Assembly: GCA_023426365.1 (NCBI GenBank)
Contig: JAFAAW010000070.1
Location: 1 to 20,747 of the forward strand
DNA from: Pseudomonadota bacterium
GTDB taxonomy: Bacteria > Pseudomonadota > Alphaproteobacteria > Rhodospirillales > Magnetospirillaceae
Reading direction: 5' to 3'
DNA: 20,747 nt
In this document: piece after piece, positions 5,920 through 13,945 of the stretch
How the letters are laid out: each line of letters starts with the position of its first letter
Numbering within the stretch: position 1 is the stretch's first letter
Program-made: the position numbers and the translations under genes
Notes under the pieces: generated by a model
Seen by the model: the letters and a program-made list of their open reading frames with translations, nothing else
Told to the model about the DNA's origin: nothing
Databases searched by the model: none

Positions 5920-7518
5920 GTGACGGCCAATGATGCCGGCCGCCCGTGGGTGGGCCACCCGCTGTTCGCACCAGGGTTCCTGGCGGTTTTCCTGGCGGTG
6001 GATTGGGCGACCTTCATCCACCAGCCTCCCGCCGTCAACCTGACCCCCTGGAATCCGCCGGCCGGGCTGTATGTGGCCCTGCTGCTGACCGCCCCGCGCA
6101 GACGCGCGGTGGCATTGACCTTTGCCGCCCTGATGCTGGGCGATCTGGTGGTGCGCGCGGCGCCCGCCCCCCTTCACCTGCTTTTGCTGACCAATCTGGC
6201 CATCACCGCGGCTTACGCCACCGGAGCCTGGGTGCTGCGCGAGAAGCTGCGCCTCGACCCGACCCTGGAACACCCGCGCCAGATGGTCGCCTTCATGATC
6301 GCCGTGCCCCTGGGCGCCATCCCGGCGGCGCTGGGCTTTGCGCTGCCCTATGCGGTGGCCGGCGTGTTCGCCTGGGACACCCTGGCCCAGGTGGCGGTGC
6401 AGTATTGGGTGGGCGACGTCATCGGCATCCTGGCGGTGACCCCGGCCGCGCTGATCGCCCTGCACGGCACCGTCTCGGCGGGGCCGCGCGTGTCGGCGGC
6501 GGAAACGCTGATGCAGGCGCTGGCCGTGGTGGCCGCGCTGCTGATCACCTTCGGGCCGCTGGCGCCCGAACCGTCCAAGCTGTTCTACATCCTGTTCCTG
6601 CCCATCATCTGGGTGGCCATGCGGCGGGGCCTGCCGGGGGCGGCGGTGGCCATCCTGGCGGTGCAGGCGGGCATCGTGCTGGCCCTGCAGATGATCGACG
6701 GACAGCACGATGTGATCTACGACCAGTTGCTGATGGTGGCGCTGACCGCCACCGGCCTGCTGGCGGGCGCCATCGTCGGCGAACGCTGGCGGCTGGACGC
6801 CGCCCTGCGCCAGCGCCAGGCGGAACTGGCGCGCGTCGCCCGCCTGAGCCTGCTGGGCGAGATGGCGTCGTCGCTGGCCCACGAACTGAACCAGCCGCTG
6901 TTCACCACCATCAACTACACCAAGGCCAGCCGTGCCTTTCTGATGCGCGACGGCGCCGGCGAGAACACCATCGACATGATGAACCGCGCCGTGGCCGAGG
7001 CCGAGCGCGCCGCCGACGTGCTGCGCCGCATCCGCGGCTTCCTGCGCCAGGACGCCGGAACCGAACGGGTGGAACTGGGCGCCAGCGTCGCCGAGGTGCT
7101 GGCGCTCAGCAGCCCCGATTTGGAACGCCACGGCATCGCCGTGACCACCCACATCCCCGCCGATCTGCCGTCACTTTGGGCCGACAAGGTGCAGTTGGAT
7201 CAGGTGCTGCTCAATCTGGTGCGCAACAGCATCGACGCCCTGATTCCCGCCGCCGGCCGCAGCAAGGAGATCCACATCTGCGCCCGCCACGGCAACGGCA
7301 TGGTGACGGTGGAGGTGGCCGATAACGGCCCCGGCGTGCCCGACGACAAGATCGCCCCGCTGTTCGACCTGTTCTTCACCACCAAGCCCTCGGGCATGGG
7401 GCTGGGCCTGCCCATCTGCCGCTCGCTCGTGGAAGCGCATGGCGGCCGGCTGTGGCTGGAACGCAACGGTCCCGACGGCGCCTGTTTTTCCTTCACCCTT
7501 CCGGCGGCCACACCATGA
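5920..7518 (+). CDS. Membrane sensor histidine kinase, MASE1-like sensor
   Basis: The 532-residue protein has a strongly hydrophobic first half (about residues 15-290, several membrane segments, resembling a MASE1 integral membrane sensor) and a complete kinase core. The phospho-acceptor box is LAHELNQPL with His321, of the FixL/NtrB-like type; the N-box is NLVRNSIDA (Asn432, Asn436), the G1 box DNGPGVP starts at Asp468, and the G2 box GMGLGL is at 492-497. No PAS domain or heme-binding site is seen, so it is not a FixL oxygen sensor. The start is GTG 5920, eight bases after AAGGGA and at the beginning of the conserved region. Its stop overlaps the start of the response regulator (ATGA), making the two a cognate pair. 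It follows glutamate dehydrogenase in the same direction. The signal is unknown; the MASE1 name rests on hydrophobic layout and is less certain than the kinase call. Confidence 0.88.
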   Translation: MTANDAGRPWVGHPLFAPGFLAVFLAVDWATFIHQPPAVNLTPWNPPAGLYVALLLTAPRRRAVALTFAALMLGDLVVRAAPAPLHLLLLTNLAITAAYATGAWVLREKLRLDPTLEHPRQMVAFMIAVPLGAIPAALGFALPYAVAGVFAWDTLAQVAVQYWVGDVIGILAVTPAALIALHGTVSAGPRVSAAETLMQALAVVAALLITFGPLAPEPSKLFYILFLPIIWVAMRRGLPGAAVAILAVQAGIVLALQMIDGQHDVIYDQLLMVALTATGLLAGAIVGERWRLDAALRQRQAELARVARLSLLGEMASSLAHELNQPLFTTINYTKASRAFLMRDGAGENTIDMMNRAVAEAERAADVLRRIRGFLRQDAGTERVELGASVAEVLALSSPDLERHGIAVTTHIPADLPSLWADKVQLDQVLLNLVRNSIDALIPAAGRSKEIHICARHGNGMVTVEVADNGPGVPDDKIAPLFDLFFTTKPSGMGLGLPICRSLVEAHGGRLWLERNGPDGACFSFTLPAATP

Positions 7519-8177
7519 CGCGTTCCCCCACCGTATTCATCGTCGATGACGACGACGCCGTGCGCCACTGCCTGTCGGTGATCTGCGAGCTGGCGGACAT
7601 CCCGTGCGAGACGTTTCCCGACGCCGCCAGTTTCATCCGGGCCTATGCCCCCAGCCGGGGCGGCTGCCTGGTCGTGGACCAGCGCATGCCGGGCATGACC
7701 GGCCTGGAATTGCAGGAATGGGTGTCGCGCCAGCCGGTGACGCTGCCGGTCATCGTCATCACCGGCCACGGCGAGGTGCCGCTGGCGGTCAACGCGTTCC
7801 GTGCGGGCGCGTGGGACTTCCTGGAAAAGCCGTTCGACGACCAGTACTTCGTGGAACGGGTGCGCGCCGCCCTGCAGCACGACGCCGCCCAGCGCCGCGA
7901 GGCCGAGGAGCGGGCCAACGCCAATGCGCGCTTCCGCCGCCTGAGCCGGCGCGAGCGCGCCGTCCTGGATTTGCTGGTGCGCGGCCTGCCCAACAAGCTC
8001 GTGGCGGCCGAACTGGACATCGGCATCCGCACCGTGGAAAGCCACCGCGCCAACGTGCTGAAAAAGATGGGCGTGGCCAGCCTGTGCGACCTGACCCGCC
8101 TCAAGCTCCTGCTGGATGGCGGGGCCGAGACCGCTACAGCGGATGAACCGGCGGACCGTTCCGCAGCCCATCCGTAA
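7515..8177 (+). CDS. FixJ-type two-component response regulator (REC + LuxR HTH)
   Basis: The 220-residue protein has a receiver domain (about 6-120) with acidic pocket DDDD (11-14), phospho-acceptor Asp55 (VVDQRMPG), Thr83 (VITGHG) and Lys105 (EKPF), followed by a LuxR/GerE helix-turn-helix (about 142-205) with LSRRERAVLDLLVRG, NKLVAAELDIGIRTVESHRA and NVLKKMGV. It is a DNA-binding transcription activator of the FixJ/TodT kind, controlled by the kinase that overlaps it by four bases. The last 20 residues are a disordered acidic/basic tail. The last 44 bases overlap the end of the convergent dehydrogenase-like gene. The targets are unknown; neighbouring glutamate dehydrogenase and its non-catalytic relative are the first candidates by position. 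Confidence 0.95.
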   Translation: MTRSPTVFIVDDDDAVRHCLSVICELADIPCETFPDAASFIRAYAPSRGGCLVVDQRMPGMTGLELQEWVSRQPVTLPVIVITGHGEVPLAVNAFRAGAWDFLEKPFDDQYFVERVRAALQHDAAQRREAEERANANARFRRLSRRERAVLDLLVRGLPNKLVAAELDIGIRTVESHRANVLKKMGVASLCDLTRLKLLLDGGAETATADEPADRSAAHP

Positions 8178-9318
8178 AGTCCTGGGCCACGGCCATGGCG
8201 CCGCCGCGCAGATCGTCGCCATGGGCGATGATGGCGGCCAGTCCTTCGTTGAAGCGTTGCAGAAGGCGGGAACGCAAGGCGGCGGCGGACCAGTCGCGCC
8301 GGTGCCGTCGTTGCAGATAGCGCAGATGCGCCAGGATGGGGGCGCCACCGCCCGCCACGATCTCCGGGACGACGCGGCCGCCGCGGGCGGTCAGCGCCGC
8401 CTCGGCCTCGGCGGTGACCGCACCGGGGACCAGTTCGACCACGCTCTGGCCGTCCCGCGCCTGTTCCGCCGCGCCCAGATGGAAGCGGCCCCGACCGGCG
8501 ACCACCACGACGTCGGCGTGGTCCTGCCATACCGACTCGACCCGCTCGGTGCCGCGCTCGCCCGCCAGGGCCGCCATGCCCTCGTCGCCGGCCATGGCGC
8601 AGGCGATTTCCGAGGCCGACAACCCCAGGCGGTTGGCGACCGCCGCATGGCCGTCGCTGGCGGCCACCAGCCGCCACCCGGCGGCCGTCATCAGACGGGC
8701 CAGGATCAGGGATGCCCGGTCCCAGCCGTCGAGCACCCATGTGCCCGGCCGGGGATGAAGATGCCGCAGGACGGCGACGGTCCCCAGCGCCACCGCGTCC
8801 TCGCGCACGGGGTCGGCGGCCTGGTACCACGCCCCCGGCCCGCTCCAGCGAAGCGCGTGGCGCTCGCCGGTCAGCCAGCCGCTGAGAATGGTGCCCGTCC
8901 CCAGCCATTCGCCGCCATGCGAGACCAGCGCCATGTCGGGAAAAGCCCGGAAAAAAGCCGTGCAGATGCGATCCAGATCGGCCGGCGCCAGCGTGTCGGG
9001 CACCCCGGCGATACCGCCGCAGGCGCCGCCATAGGGCAGGTGGAAGGCCGCGCATTGCAGGGCGGTGGACCGGGCGAGAAAACCGTCGGCGTCGCCGGGA
9101 ACGGCATCGGAAAAGCGCACGGTGCCGATGGACGGCCGCCCCGGCAGGTCGCAGCGGCTGCGCCAAGCGGGAAAGCTGGCCCACCGGCCATCCACCAGCC
9201 GCACCTCGATCTCCACATCCTCGTCGGAATGCTCGCGTGCCAGCATCCCGGCCGAGATGGGCATGGCGAACGGCTGAAATGTGCTGATCGGGGATTCTCG
9301 GGAAGACAATGCCCACAC
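8134..9318 (-). CDS. Glutamate dehydrogenase-fold protein without catalytic residues (probable pseudoenzyme)
   Basis: The protein (394 residues from GTG 9318, 376 from ATG 9264) aligns over its whole length with the glutamate dehydrogenase encoded at 4578-5846. Matching blocks include AWRSRCD (51-57), RPSIGTVRF (61-69), ALQCAAFHLPYGG (86-98), LDRICTAFFRAF (115-126), VELVPGAVTAEAEAAL (294-309) and VPEIVAGGGAPIL (317-329). The catalytic positions are replaced: Lys69 by Ile64, Lys93 by Gln88, Lys105 by Cys100, and the region of Asp145 by a Gly/Trp-rich stretch. The Rossmann loop GYGNAG reads GWDRAS (198-203). Dehydrogenase activity is therefore very unlikely, yet the frame is intact and the fold blocks are kept. 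Neither possible start has a clear ribosome site, so the first ~18 residues are uncertain. A structural or regulatory partner of the active enzyme is inference. Confidence 0.83.
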   Translation of the reverse strand: MWALSSRESPISTFQPFAMPISAGMLAREHSDEDVEIEVRLVDGRWASFPAWRSRCDLPGRPSIGTVRFSDAVPGDADGFLARSTALQCAAFHLPYGGACGGIAGVPDTLAPADLDRICTAFFRAFPDMALVSHGGEWLGTGTILSGWLTGERHALRWSGPGAWYQAADPVREDAVALGTVAVLRHLHPRPGTWVLDGWDRASLILARLMTAAGWRLVAASDGHAAVANRLGLSASEIACAMAGDEGMAALAGERGTERVESVWQDHADVVVVAGRGRFHLGAAEQARDGQSVVELVPGAVTAEAEAALTARGGRVVPEIVAGGGAPILAHLRYLQRRHRRDWSAAALRSRLLQRFNEGLAAIIAHGDDLRGGAMAVAQDFTDGLRNGPPVHPL

Positions 9319-9541
9319 CGTCGCTAGATCATGGCAACAGCTACAGTACAGGCGGAAGGTACAGACGATGATCCCCGGGAACTACGGAATTTGCTTGAAA
9401 TCAACACCTTCCGGGATCATCGGGGAACTGCATGGAGGCGGTCCGGGATTGTACCCATACAGACGGCAGGTGCCGGATTTTCTGCACGGGTTCAGCTGTT
9501 TTAGTTAATCGCCGGCGCCGGGTGCCGTTTCACAGCAACGG
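9319..9541. other. Low-GC spacer with a bulged hairpin, no convincing gene
   Basis: This 223-base gap separates the pseudo-dehydrogenase start from the end of the sugar-phosphate transferase gene. It is less GC-rich than its surroundings and holds a hairpin (9367-9421). It must contain the promoter of the minus-strand dehydrogenase-like gene and the 3' end of the glycosylation operon. A GC-rich dyad (around 9511-9526) lies near the operon end, but there is no clean T-run terminator. Confidence 0.4.
9367..9421. repeat. Bulged long-arm inverted repeat
   Basis: GATGATCCCCGG (9367-9378) pairs with CCGGGATCATC (9411-9421) over 11 base pairs with a single bulged C, enclosing 32 bases of AT-rich loop. 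The sequence after each arm also repeats (GGGAACTACGG and GGGGAACTGCATGG). It could be an operator, a structured 5' leader or a small RNA. Nothing in it matches a riboswitch I recognise. Confidence 0.4.
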
Positions 9542-10156
9542 TCAGGAATAGGCCCGTGGGCCGTTTCCCGCCGCCGGCGGCCGGTCCGCAGTCAGGGTGA
9601 CCCGCAGGGTGCGCCATAGGACCACCATGTCCAGGGCCGGGCTGCGATGGCGGACGTAGAAGCGGTCCAGGCGGTCACGGTGGGCCGGGCTGAGATGCCG
9701 CCCGGTGGCCTGGGCCAGCCCGGTGATGCCCGGCAGAACGTCGAAGCGCGACGATCCGGCCGACAGATAGGCGTGGCAATCCTCGGCGATGAGCGGCCGG
9801 GGGCCGATCAGCGCCATGTCGCCAAGGACGACGTTGACCAGTTGCGGCACCTCGTCGATGCCCAGGCGGCGAATCCACGCCCCCAAACGGGTGACGCGCA
9901 GCGTTCCCCCGGCCTGGGACATGGTGCGCAGCTTGACGATGCGGAACGGCCGGCCCTGGCGACCGATCCGCGTCTGCAGGAAGAACGCGGGACCGGCGCT
10001 GTCCAGCCGGATGGCCAGACAGACAGAGGCCAGCGGCAGGGCCAGCAGGGCCAGCCCCGCCAGAGCGATCAGACGGTCCGCCCAGCGCCCCTTCTCGGCC
10101 GCAGACGCTGGTCGCGTCTCCAGCCGAGCCAGGGCACGGGTGCCACGGGCCGCCAT
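9542..10156 (-). CDS. Polyprenyl-phosphate sugar-phosphate transferase (PglC-like, monotopic)
   Basis: The 204-residue protein is a stand-alone catalytic domain of the bacterial sugar transferase family, which moves a sugar-1-phosphate from a nucleotide sugar onto undecaprenyl phosphate and so starts a lipid-linked glycan. One hydrophobic segment (about 27-50) would be the re-entrant membrane helix. Conserved blocks follow: QTRIGRQGRPFRIVKLRTM (61-79), LGIDEVPQLVNV with the catalytic Asp101-Glu102 pair (98-109), GDMALIGPRPL (112-122), LPGITGLAQ (141-149) and a C-terminal YVRHRSPALDMVVLWRT. It lacks the large N-terminal membrane domain of WbaP-type relatives and matches PglC in size. It starts four bases after the stop of the autotransporter gene and is last in the minus-strand operon. 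The sugar donor cannot be read from sequence. It is the best local candidate for the first step of the proposed glycosylation pathway, though an O-antigen or capsule role is possible. Confidence 0.9.
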   Translation of the reverse strand: MAARGTRALARLETRPASAAEKGRWADRLIALAGLALLALPLASVCLAIRLDSAGPAFFLQTRIGRQGRPFRIVKLRTMSQAGGTLRVTRLGAWIRRLGIDEVPQLVNVVLGDMALIGPRPLIAEDCHAYLSAGSSRFDVLPGITGLAQATGRHLSPAHRDRLDRFYVRHRSPALDMVVLWRTLRVTLTADRPPAAGNGPRAYS

Positions 10157-10160
10157 GCCA

Positions 10161-12716
10161 CTACCACGTCAGACCGGCACGCAGGCGAACCGCGTGATCG
10201 GCGCTGTCTTCGGCGAAGCGTCCGGCCCAGCCGGCCGACAGCGCCCAATCCCCCGTCTCGACGGTGCCCGACAGGCCGATCATGACGGAATCCATCGGGT
10301 CCTTGCGCCCGCCGACCTTCCAGGGCGCGTTCGGCGCCTCGGCGAAGGCTGCGGTCAGGTCGGCCTCGCGGTCGCCCAGGGCGTGCAGCCACATGGCTTC
10401 GGCCTGGGGCGTGAAGCTGTAGCCCGAGCCGACGTCGAAGGTGCGCCAGACGCCGGCGCCCAGGCGGCTGGTGGCGTTGAACCGGGTGGTTTCGTCGAAC
10501 TGCAGGTTGGCGGCGCCCGCCCCCGTCTCGCTCCACGCTTCCTCCCACAGATGGCTCAGCGACAGGCCGGCCAGCGGTTCGAGGACCACGCCCTTGTCCA
10601 GCGGGATGCGGTAGCTGGCGCCGATATCGCCCATTACCTCGTAGGCGTCGTGTTCGCCATTCGCCGTAAGCGCGATGGTTCCGGCCCGAATCCGCCGCTC
10701 GCTGTCCAGTTGGTGGCGGGCGAAGCCCAGCGATCCGTCGACGCGCCAGTTGCCCGACGTCCAGCCGCCATAGCCCGAGGTGAACAGCGTGGTGTTGCCG
10801 CCCTCCAGCGCGTTGTCGTCGGTTTCGCTGCTGCCGGTGGCGTAGCCAAAGGCGACACCGGCGGTCAGGCGCTCGCTGAGCGGCGTGTCGGCACCGACGA
10901 TCAGGCCCTGCATGTTGTAGGTCTGACGGCTGAAACTGCCGCTCGCCTCGCGCACGCCCCAGCCTGCCACGCCGCGCATCCAGATGCCCTGCTTGCCGGA
11001 CAGGTGGGACAATCCGGCGCCCATGGCATCCATCTCGGCCTGGCCGGTCCGCGGGGGCGGCGCCAGGTCAAGGATGCGGTCCATGGCCATGTCGGCGTTG
11101 CCGCCGGCGAAGGCCATCTGGGTGAGCAGCGAATTGCCGCCGCCCGCGCCGCCGCCCGCGTTGAACCTCAGGTCGGCCATGCGCTGGGCGATGCCGCCGG
11201 TCAGGGCGGCGGTCGAGGCGCTGCCCATGCTGGCGGTGCTGCCGGTGTTCTCGCCCGACAGGGTCTCCACCGCCTGTTCCAGAGCCCTTTCGTCAAGGGT
11301 GTAGAGCTGCCCGAGCAACGCGGTCATCCCGCTGCTGGCGGTACCGCCGCCCGCCAAACGGTCGAGCGCCGCGGCCGGACCGGCCGCCGACGGGGTCGTC
11401 ACCGCCTGGCGGATCGTGCGAACCTGCTCCACGGTCAATTGCACCTGGTTGCCGGTGTAATCGAGCGAGGACTTGATGGTCGCGCTCGAATGCGTCGTGC
11501 TGGCGAAGTTGCCCGAGATGCTGCCGTTGCTGGCCGTCAGGATGGTCGTGGTGTAAGGCTGGCTCATGAAGGCCATCTGCGGCACGACATGCAGCTTCAC
11601 GCCGTTGAGGTCGATGCTGCCCAGCGAGGTCACGTTGTCGCTGGAATTGCCGTTGACGCGAACCTCGTAGGTGGCGCCCGGGGCAAAGAACAGATTGTTT
11701 ACGGTGTAGCCGCTATAGGATTGCGGCGCGAAGGTGCCCTGGACCGAGAGGGTCCCCAGAACGGTGCTGCCGCTGGCGGTCAGACGAGCGCCCGACGCCA
11801 CGTTCATGGTGGTGAACGTGCCGCCCTGAACGACCAGTTCACCGGCCGTGACGCTGGTGTTGCTTAGCGACATCTGGGAATAGTTGCCGCCAAGGGTCAG
11901 CTTGCCGGCGCCGGACTTGATGAACTGGCCATTGACAAGCAGGCCCCTGAGGGCGGTTGTCGCGTCCGTCTGCTGGGCGAATTCGAACGTTTTGCCGCTG
12001 TCCACGGTAATGAAGGACGAGGCGAAATGGGTGGCGGTGCCGGCGAGGGCGCCGTCCTTGACCTGGACGTTGCCGCCAAAGCTGCCGTTGCCGCTCAGCA
12101 CAAGGCGGCCGGCGCCTTCCTTGGTCAGGGTGGCCGAGGTGTTGCCGGTCAGGCTGTGGGTGTAGGTGGCGTCGGTGGCCTGGTTGAAGACGACCGTCGC
12201 GCCCGAGGCCACGTCGATCTTGCTGCCCAGGGAGCGGACGTCGCCGATAAGCTTGCCCGCTTCGACCCGGTAGCCGTAAACGGAATGATTGCTCGACAGG
12301 GTCAGGGCGCCATTGCCCGCTTTCACCAGGGTGCCCCAAAACACGTTGCCCGCGTAGGTGCCGTCACTGGCCTGGTCGAAGATGAGTTCCGATCCAGGCT
12401 GGTTGTACCCCATCCTGATATCGGACGATTGAATGGTGCTGGTATTGCCCCGGATACTGCCCGAGCTGCTGATGTTGCCGGCAACCACCTGGTCGAGGAG
12501 CAGCGTGCCGGACGAATCGGTCATCTGCAGGCTCTCATTGGCTGCAACTGACACGCCGGCCGTGCCGGAGCCGCACTGGTAGGTCCAATAATAATGGCCC
12601 GTCGCACACGGTGACTGGCCCAGCGCGGAGGGCGCCGAGGCCAATCCCCCGATCGCGGCGACGCCCAGCGCCAGCGTCAAGCCACGAGGTGTCAGAAATC
12701 CCGTCTTCGAACGCAT
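10161..12716 (-). CDS. Autotransporter (type Va) with sequon-rich beta-helix passenger
   Basis: The 851-residue protein has a signal peptide (residues 1-33, cleavage near ALGQ), a passenger of about 500 residues and a C-terminal autotransporter beta-barrel (about 575-851) ending in Trp rather than the usual Phe. The passenger is rich in Gly, Ser, Thr and Asn and contains autotransporter-associated strand repeats such as LTKEGAGRLVLSGN (197-210) and KSGAGKLTLGGN (267-278), typical of a right-handed beta helix. Two cysteines (37 and 48) near the mature N-terminus could form a disulfide. N-X-S/T sequons occur at Asn 60, 81, 91, 143, 192, 210, 278, 286, 357, 361 and 397. The ATG at 12716 is chosen because the signal peptide starts there. 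It sits between the ALG11-like and sugar-phosphate transferase genes in one operon, which suggests that its passenger is glycosylated; that is inference. No protease or adhesion motif is recognised. Confidence 0.92.
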   Translation of the reverse strand: MRSKTGFLTPRGLTLALGVAAIGGLASAPSALGQSPCATGHYYWTYQCGSGTAGVSVAANESLQMTDSSGTLLLDQVVAGNISSSGSIRGNTSTIQSSDIRMGYNQPGSELIFDQASDGTYAGNVFWGTLVKAGNGALTLSSNHSVYGYRVEAGKLIGDVRSLGSKIDVASGATVVFNQATDATYTHSLTGNTSATLTKEGAGRLVLSGNGSFGGNVQVKDGALAGTATHFASSFITVDSGKTFEFAQQTDATTALRGLLVNGQFIKSGAGKLTLGGNYSQMSLSNTSVTAGELVVQGGTFTTMNVASGARLTASGSTVLGTLSVQGTFAPQSYSGYTVNNLFFAPGATYEVRVNGNSSDNVTSLGSIDLNGVKLHVVPQMAFMSQPYTTTILTASNGSISGNFASTTHSSATIKSSLDYTGNQVQLTVEQVRTIRQAVTTPSAAGPAAALDRLAGGGTASSGMTALLGQLYTLDERALEQAVETLSGENTGSTASMGSASTAALTGGIAQRMADLRFNAGGGAGGGNSLLTQMAFAGGNADMAMDRILDLAPPPRTGQAEMDAMGAGLSHLSGKQGIWMRGVAGWGVREASGSFSRQTYNMQGLIVGADTPLSERLTAGVAFGYATGSSETDDNALEGGNTTLFTSGYGGWTSGNWRVDGSLGFARHQLDSERRIRAGTIALTANGEHDAYEVMGDIGASYRIPLDKGVVLEPLAGLSLSHLWEEAWSETGAGAANLQFDETTRFNATSRLGAGVWRTFDVGSGYSFTPQAEAMWLHALGDREADLTAAFAEAPNAPWKVGGRKDPMDSVMIGLSGTVETGDWALSAGWAGRFAEDSADHAVRLRAGLTW

Positions 12717-12781
12717 CGTCCGTGTTCCCGATTGTACTCCCCGGATGACACTTACAGAGAATCGCGTCCATCCGCCAGTCA

Positions 12782-13945
12782 TCAACTGATGATTTGAAGG
12801 ACATTTTCCCTGCAAGCGGCAGTAAAGCCCTCCATGAACGCCTCTGGCGAAAAAAGTACACCGCGAGTTTCCACCACGGCGCTAAGCTCCATCTGGGCGT
12901 CCGGGTCGGCGAGCACCGCACAGATTTTGTCGATTGCGTCCTGGTCGGTGTCGAACAGCAGCCGCTGGTCCGCCAGGATCTCGGCCGGACCGCCGTCTTC
13001 GTTGGCGAAGCACACGCATCCCAGACGGACCAGTTCCGCGATGGCGATGCCGAAATGTTCGCCGACCATGCCGTGGATGCCGTACCGGCTGCCCGAGATC
13101 AGCTCGATCAAGTCCGCACGCGGCAGGTCCAGGTGCACGCGCACCCAATCGCCGGCGGCGGCGGCGGCGGCGCGAACCTTGCGGTAATAGGCGTGGCTGT
13201 CGATCTGGCCGTAGATGTCCAGGGTGACGTCGAACCCGCGCGCCCGCACCTGTTGCAGGATGGCGATGACTTCGACGATGCGTTTCTCGTGGGCGTAGCG
13301 GCCCAAGCAGACAAAGCCGTTCCGCCGTTCCGCCCAGGGCCGGGCCGCGGCGGGCACGGGCGCGGGCGGATAGACGACGTGATAGGCGGCATTGTTGTAC
13401 CAGTCGCCGTAGTAGCGCCCCGTCCAGGCCGAATTGACGAGCGTCAGGTTCTGCCTGACCGCCTCGCGCGAATGCCCGAAGATGCCGATCACCACCCATC
13501 GATAGAGCTGCACCAGCAGGCGCCCGTGCCACCAGCGAAGATCGTAATCGGGACGCGGATAGGCGGCCCAGGGGAAATGGACGTACTGCACCATGGGACG
13601 GCCGACTTCCATTTCGTTGCCGGCGCTGGCGACCGCGTCGAAGCGTTCGGCGCGCATGTGCCGCGCCGCCACCCACTGGATGACGCAGCGGCGCAGCAGG
13701 GCAAGCCGCAGGGGGATGGCATCAATGGCAAGGCGCAGCGGCGCCGGCACCACCACCACCGGAAGGTCGGCCGCCTCGACCGACGTCCCGAACCGTTGGT
13801 TCATCACGGCGAGATCGGGGCGCTTCCAGGCCACCAAGGTGACGTCGAACTCGTCGAGCAGGCCTTGCAGCGCCCAGGCGGCGACGCAGGTCCCGCCCCC
13901 CGGTTCGTCGAAGGAAGGCGCAATCAGCAGGGCTTTCTTTTTCAT
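12782..13945 (-). CDS. GT-B glycosyltransferase, ALG11-like (GT4)
   Basis: The 387-residue protein has a GT4 fold and carries several motifs of the eukaryotic ALG11 mannosyltransferase: YVHFPWAAYPRPDYDL (121-136), TLVNSAWTGRYY (168-179), VVYPPAPV (190-197), LGRYAHEKR (214-222) and the donor-binding block GIHGMVGEHFGIAIAEL (289-305), close to the family's IHTMxxEHFGIxVVE. The N-terminus KKKALLIAPSFDEPGGGT (2-19) is the usual nucleotide-sugar fold start with a glycine loop. It is probably cytoplasmic and peripherally membrane-bound, adding a sugar (mannose in the eukaryotic family) from a nucleotide donor to a lipid-linked oligosaccharide. The ATG at 13945 overlaps the stop of the ALG1-like gene. 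The autotransporter gene follows after 65 bases. The exact sugar and linkage are unknown, and a general GT4 role in surface polysaccharide is the alternative. Confidence 0.88.
   Translation of the reverse strand: MKKKALLIAPSFDEPGGGTCVAAWALQGLLDEFDVTLVAWKRPDLAVMNQRFGTSVEAADLPVVVVPAPLRLAIDAIPLRLALLRRCVIQWVAARHMRAERFDAVASAGNEMEVGRPMVQYVHFPWAAYPRPDYDLRWWHGRLLVQLYRWVVIGIFGHSREAVRQNLTLVNSAWTGRYYGDWYNNAAYHVVYPPAPVPAAARPWAERRNGFVCLGRYAHEKRIVEVIAILQQVRARGFDVTLDIYGQIDSHAYYRKVRAAAAAAGDWVRVHLDLPRADLIELISGSRYGIHGMVGEHFGIAIAELVRLGCVCFANEDGGPAEILADQRLLFDTDQDAIDKICAVLADPDAQMELSAVVETRGVLFSPEAFMEGFTAACRENVLQIIS

Noticed and set aside
4389..6038. 549-codon minus-strand frame opposite glutamate dehydrogenase
   Set aside because: Antisense shadow of a strongly conserved gene.
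8134..9318. Ordinary active Glu/Leu/Val dehydrogenase
   Set aside because: The catalytic lysines and the Rossmann glycine loop are all replaced, so an automatic dehydrogenase label would mislead.
9281..9508. 75-codon plus-strand frame in the low-GC spacer
   Set aside because: No ribosome site, no family resemblance, and it starts inside the dehydrogenase-like gene and runs through the hairpin; chance opening is more likely.
9789..11867. 692-codon plus-strand frame across the autotransporter and sugar-phosphate transferase
   Set aside because: Antisense shadow with low-complexity Ala/Gly/Arg content; it crosses two well-supported minus-strand genes.
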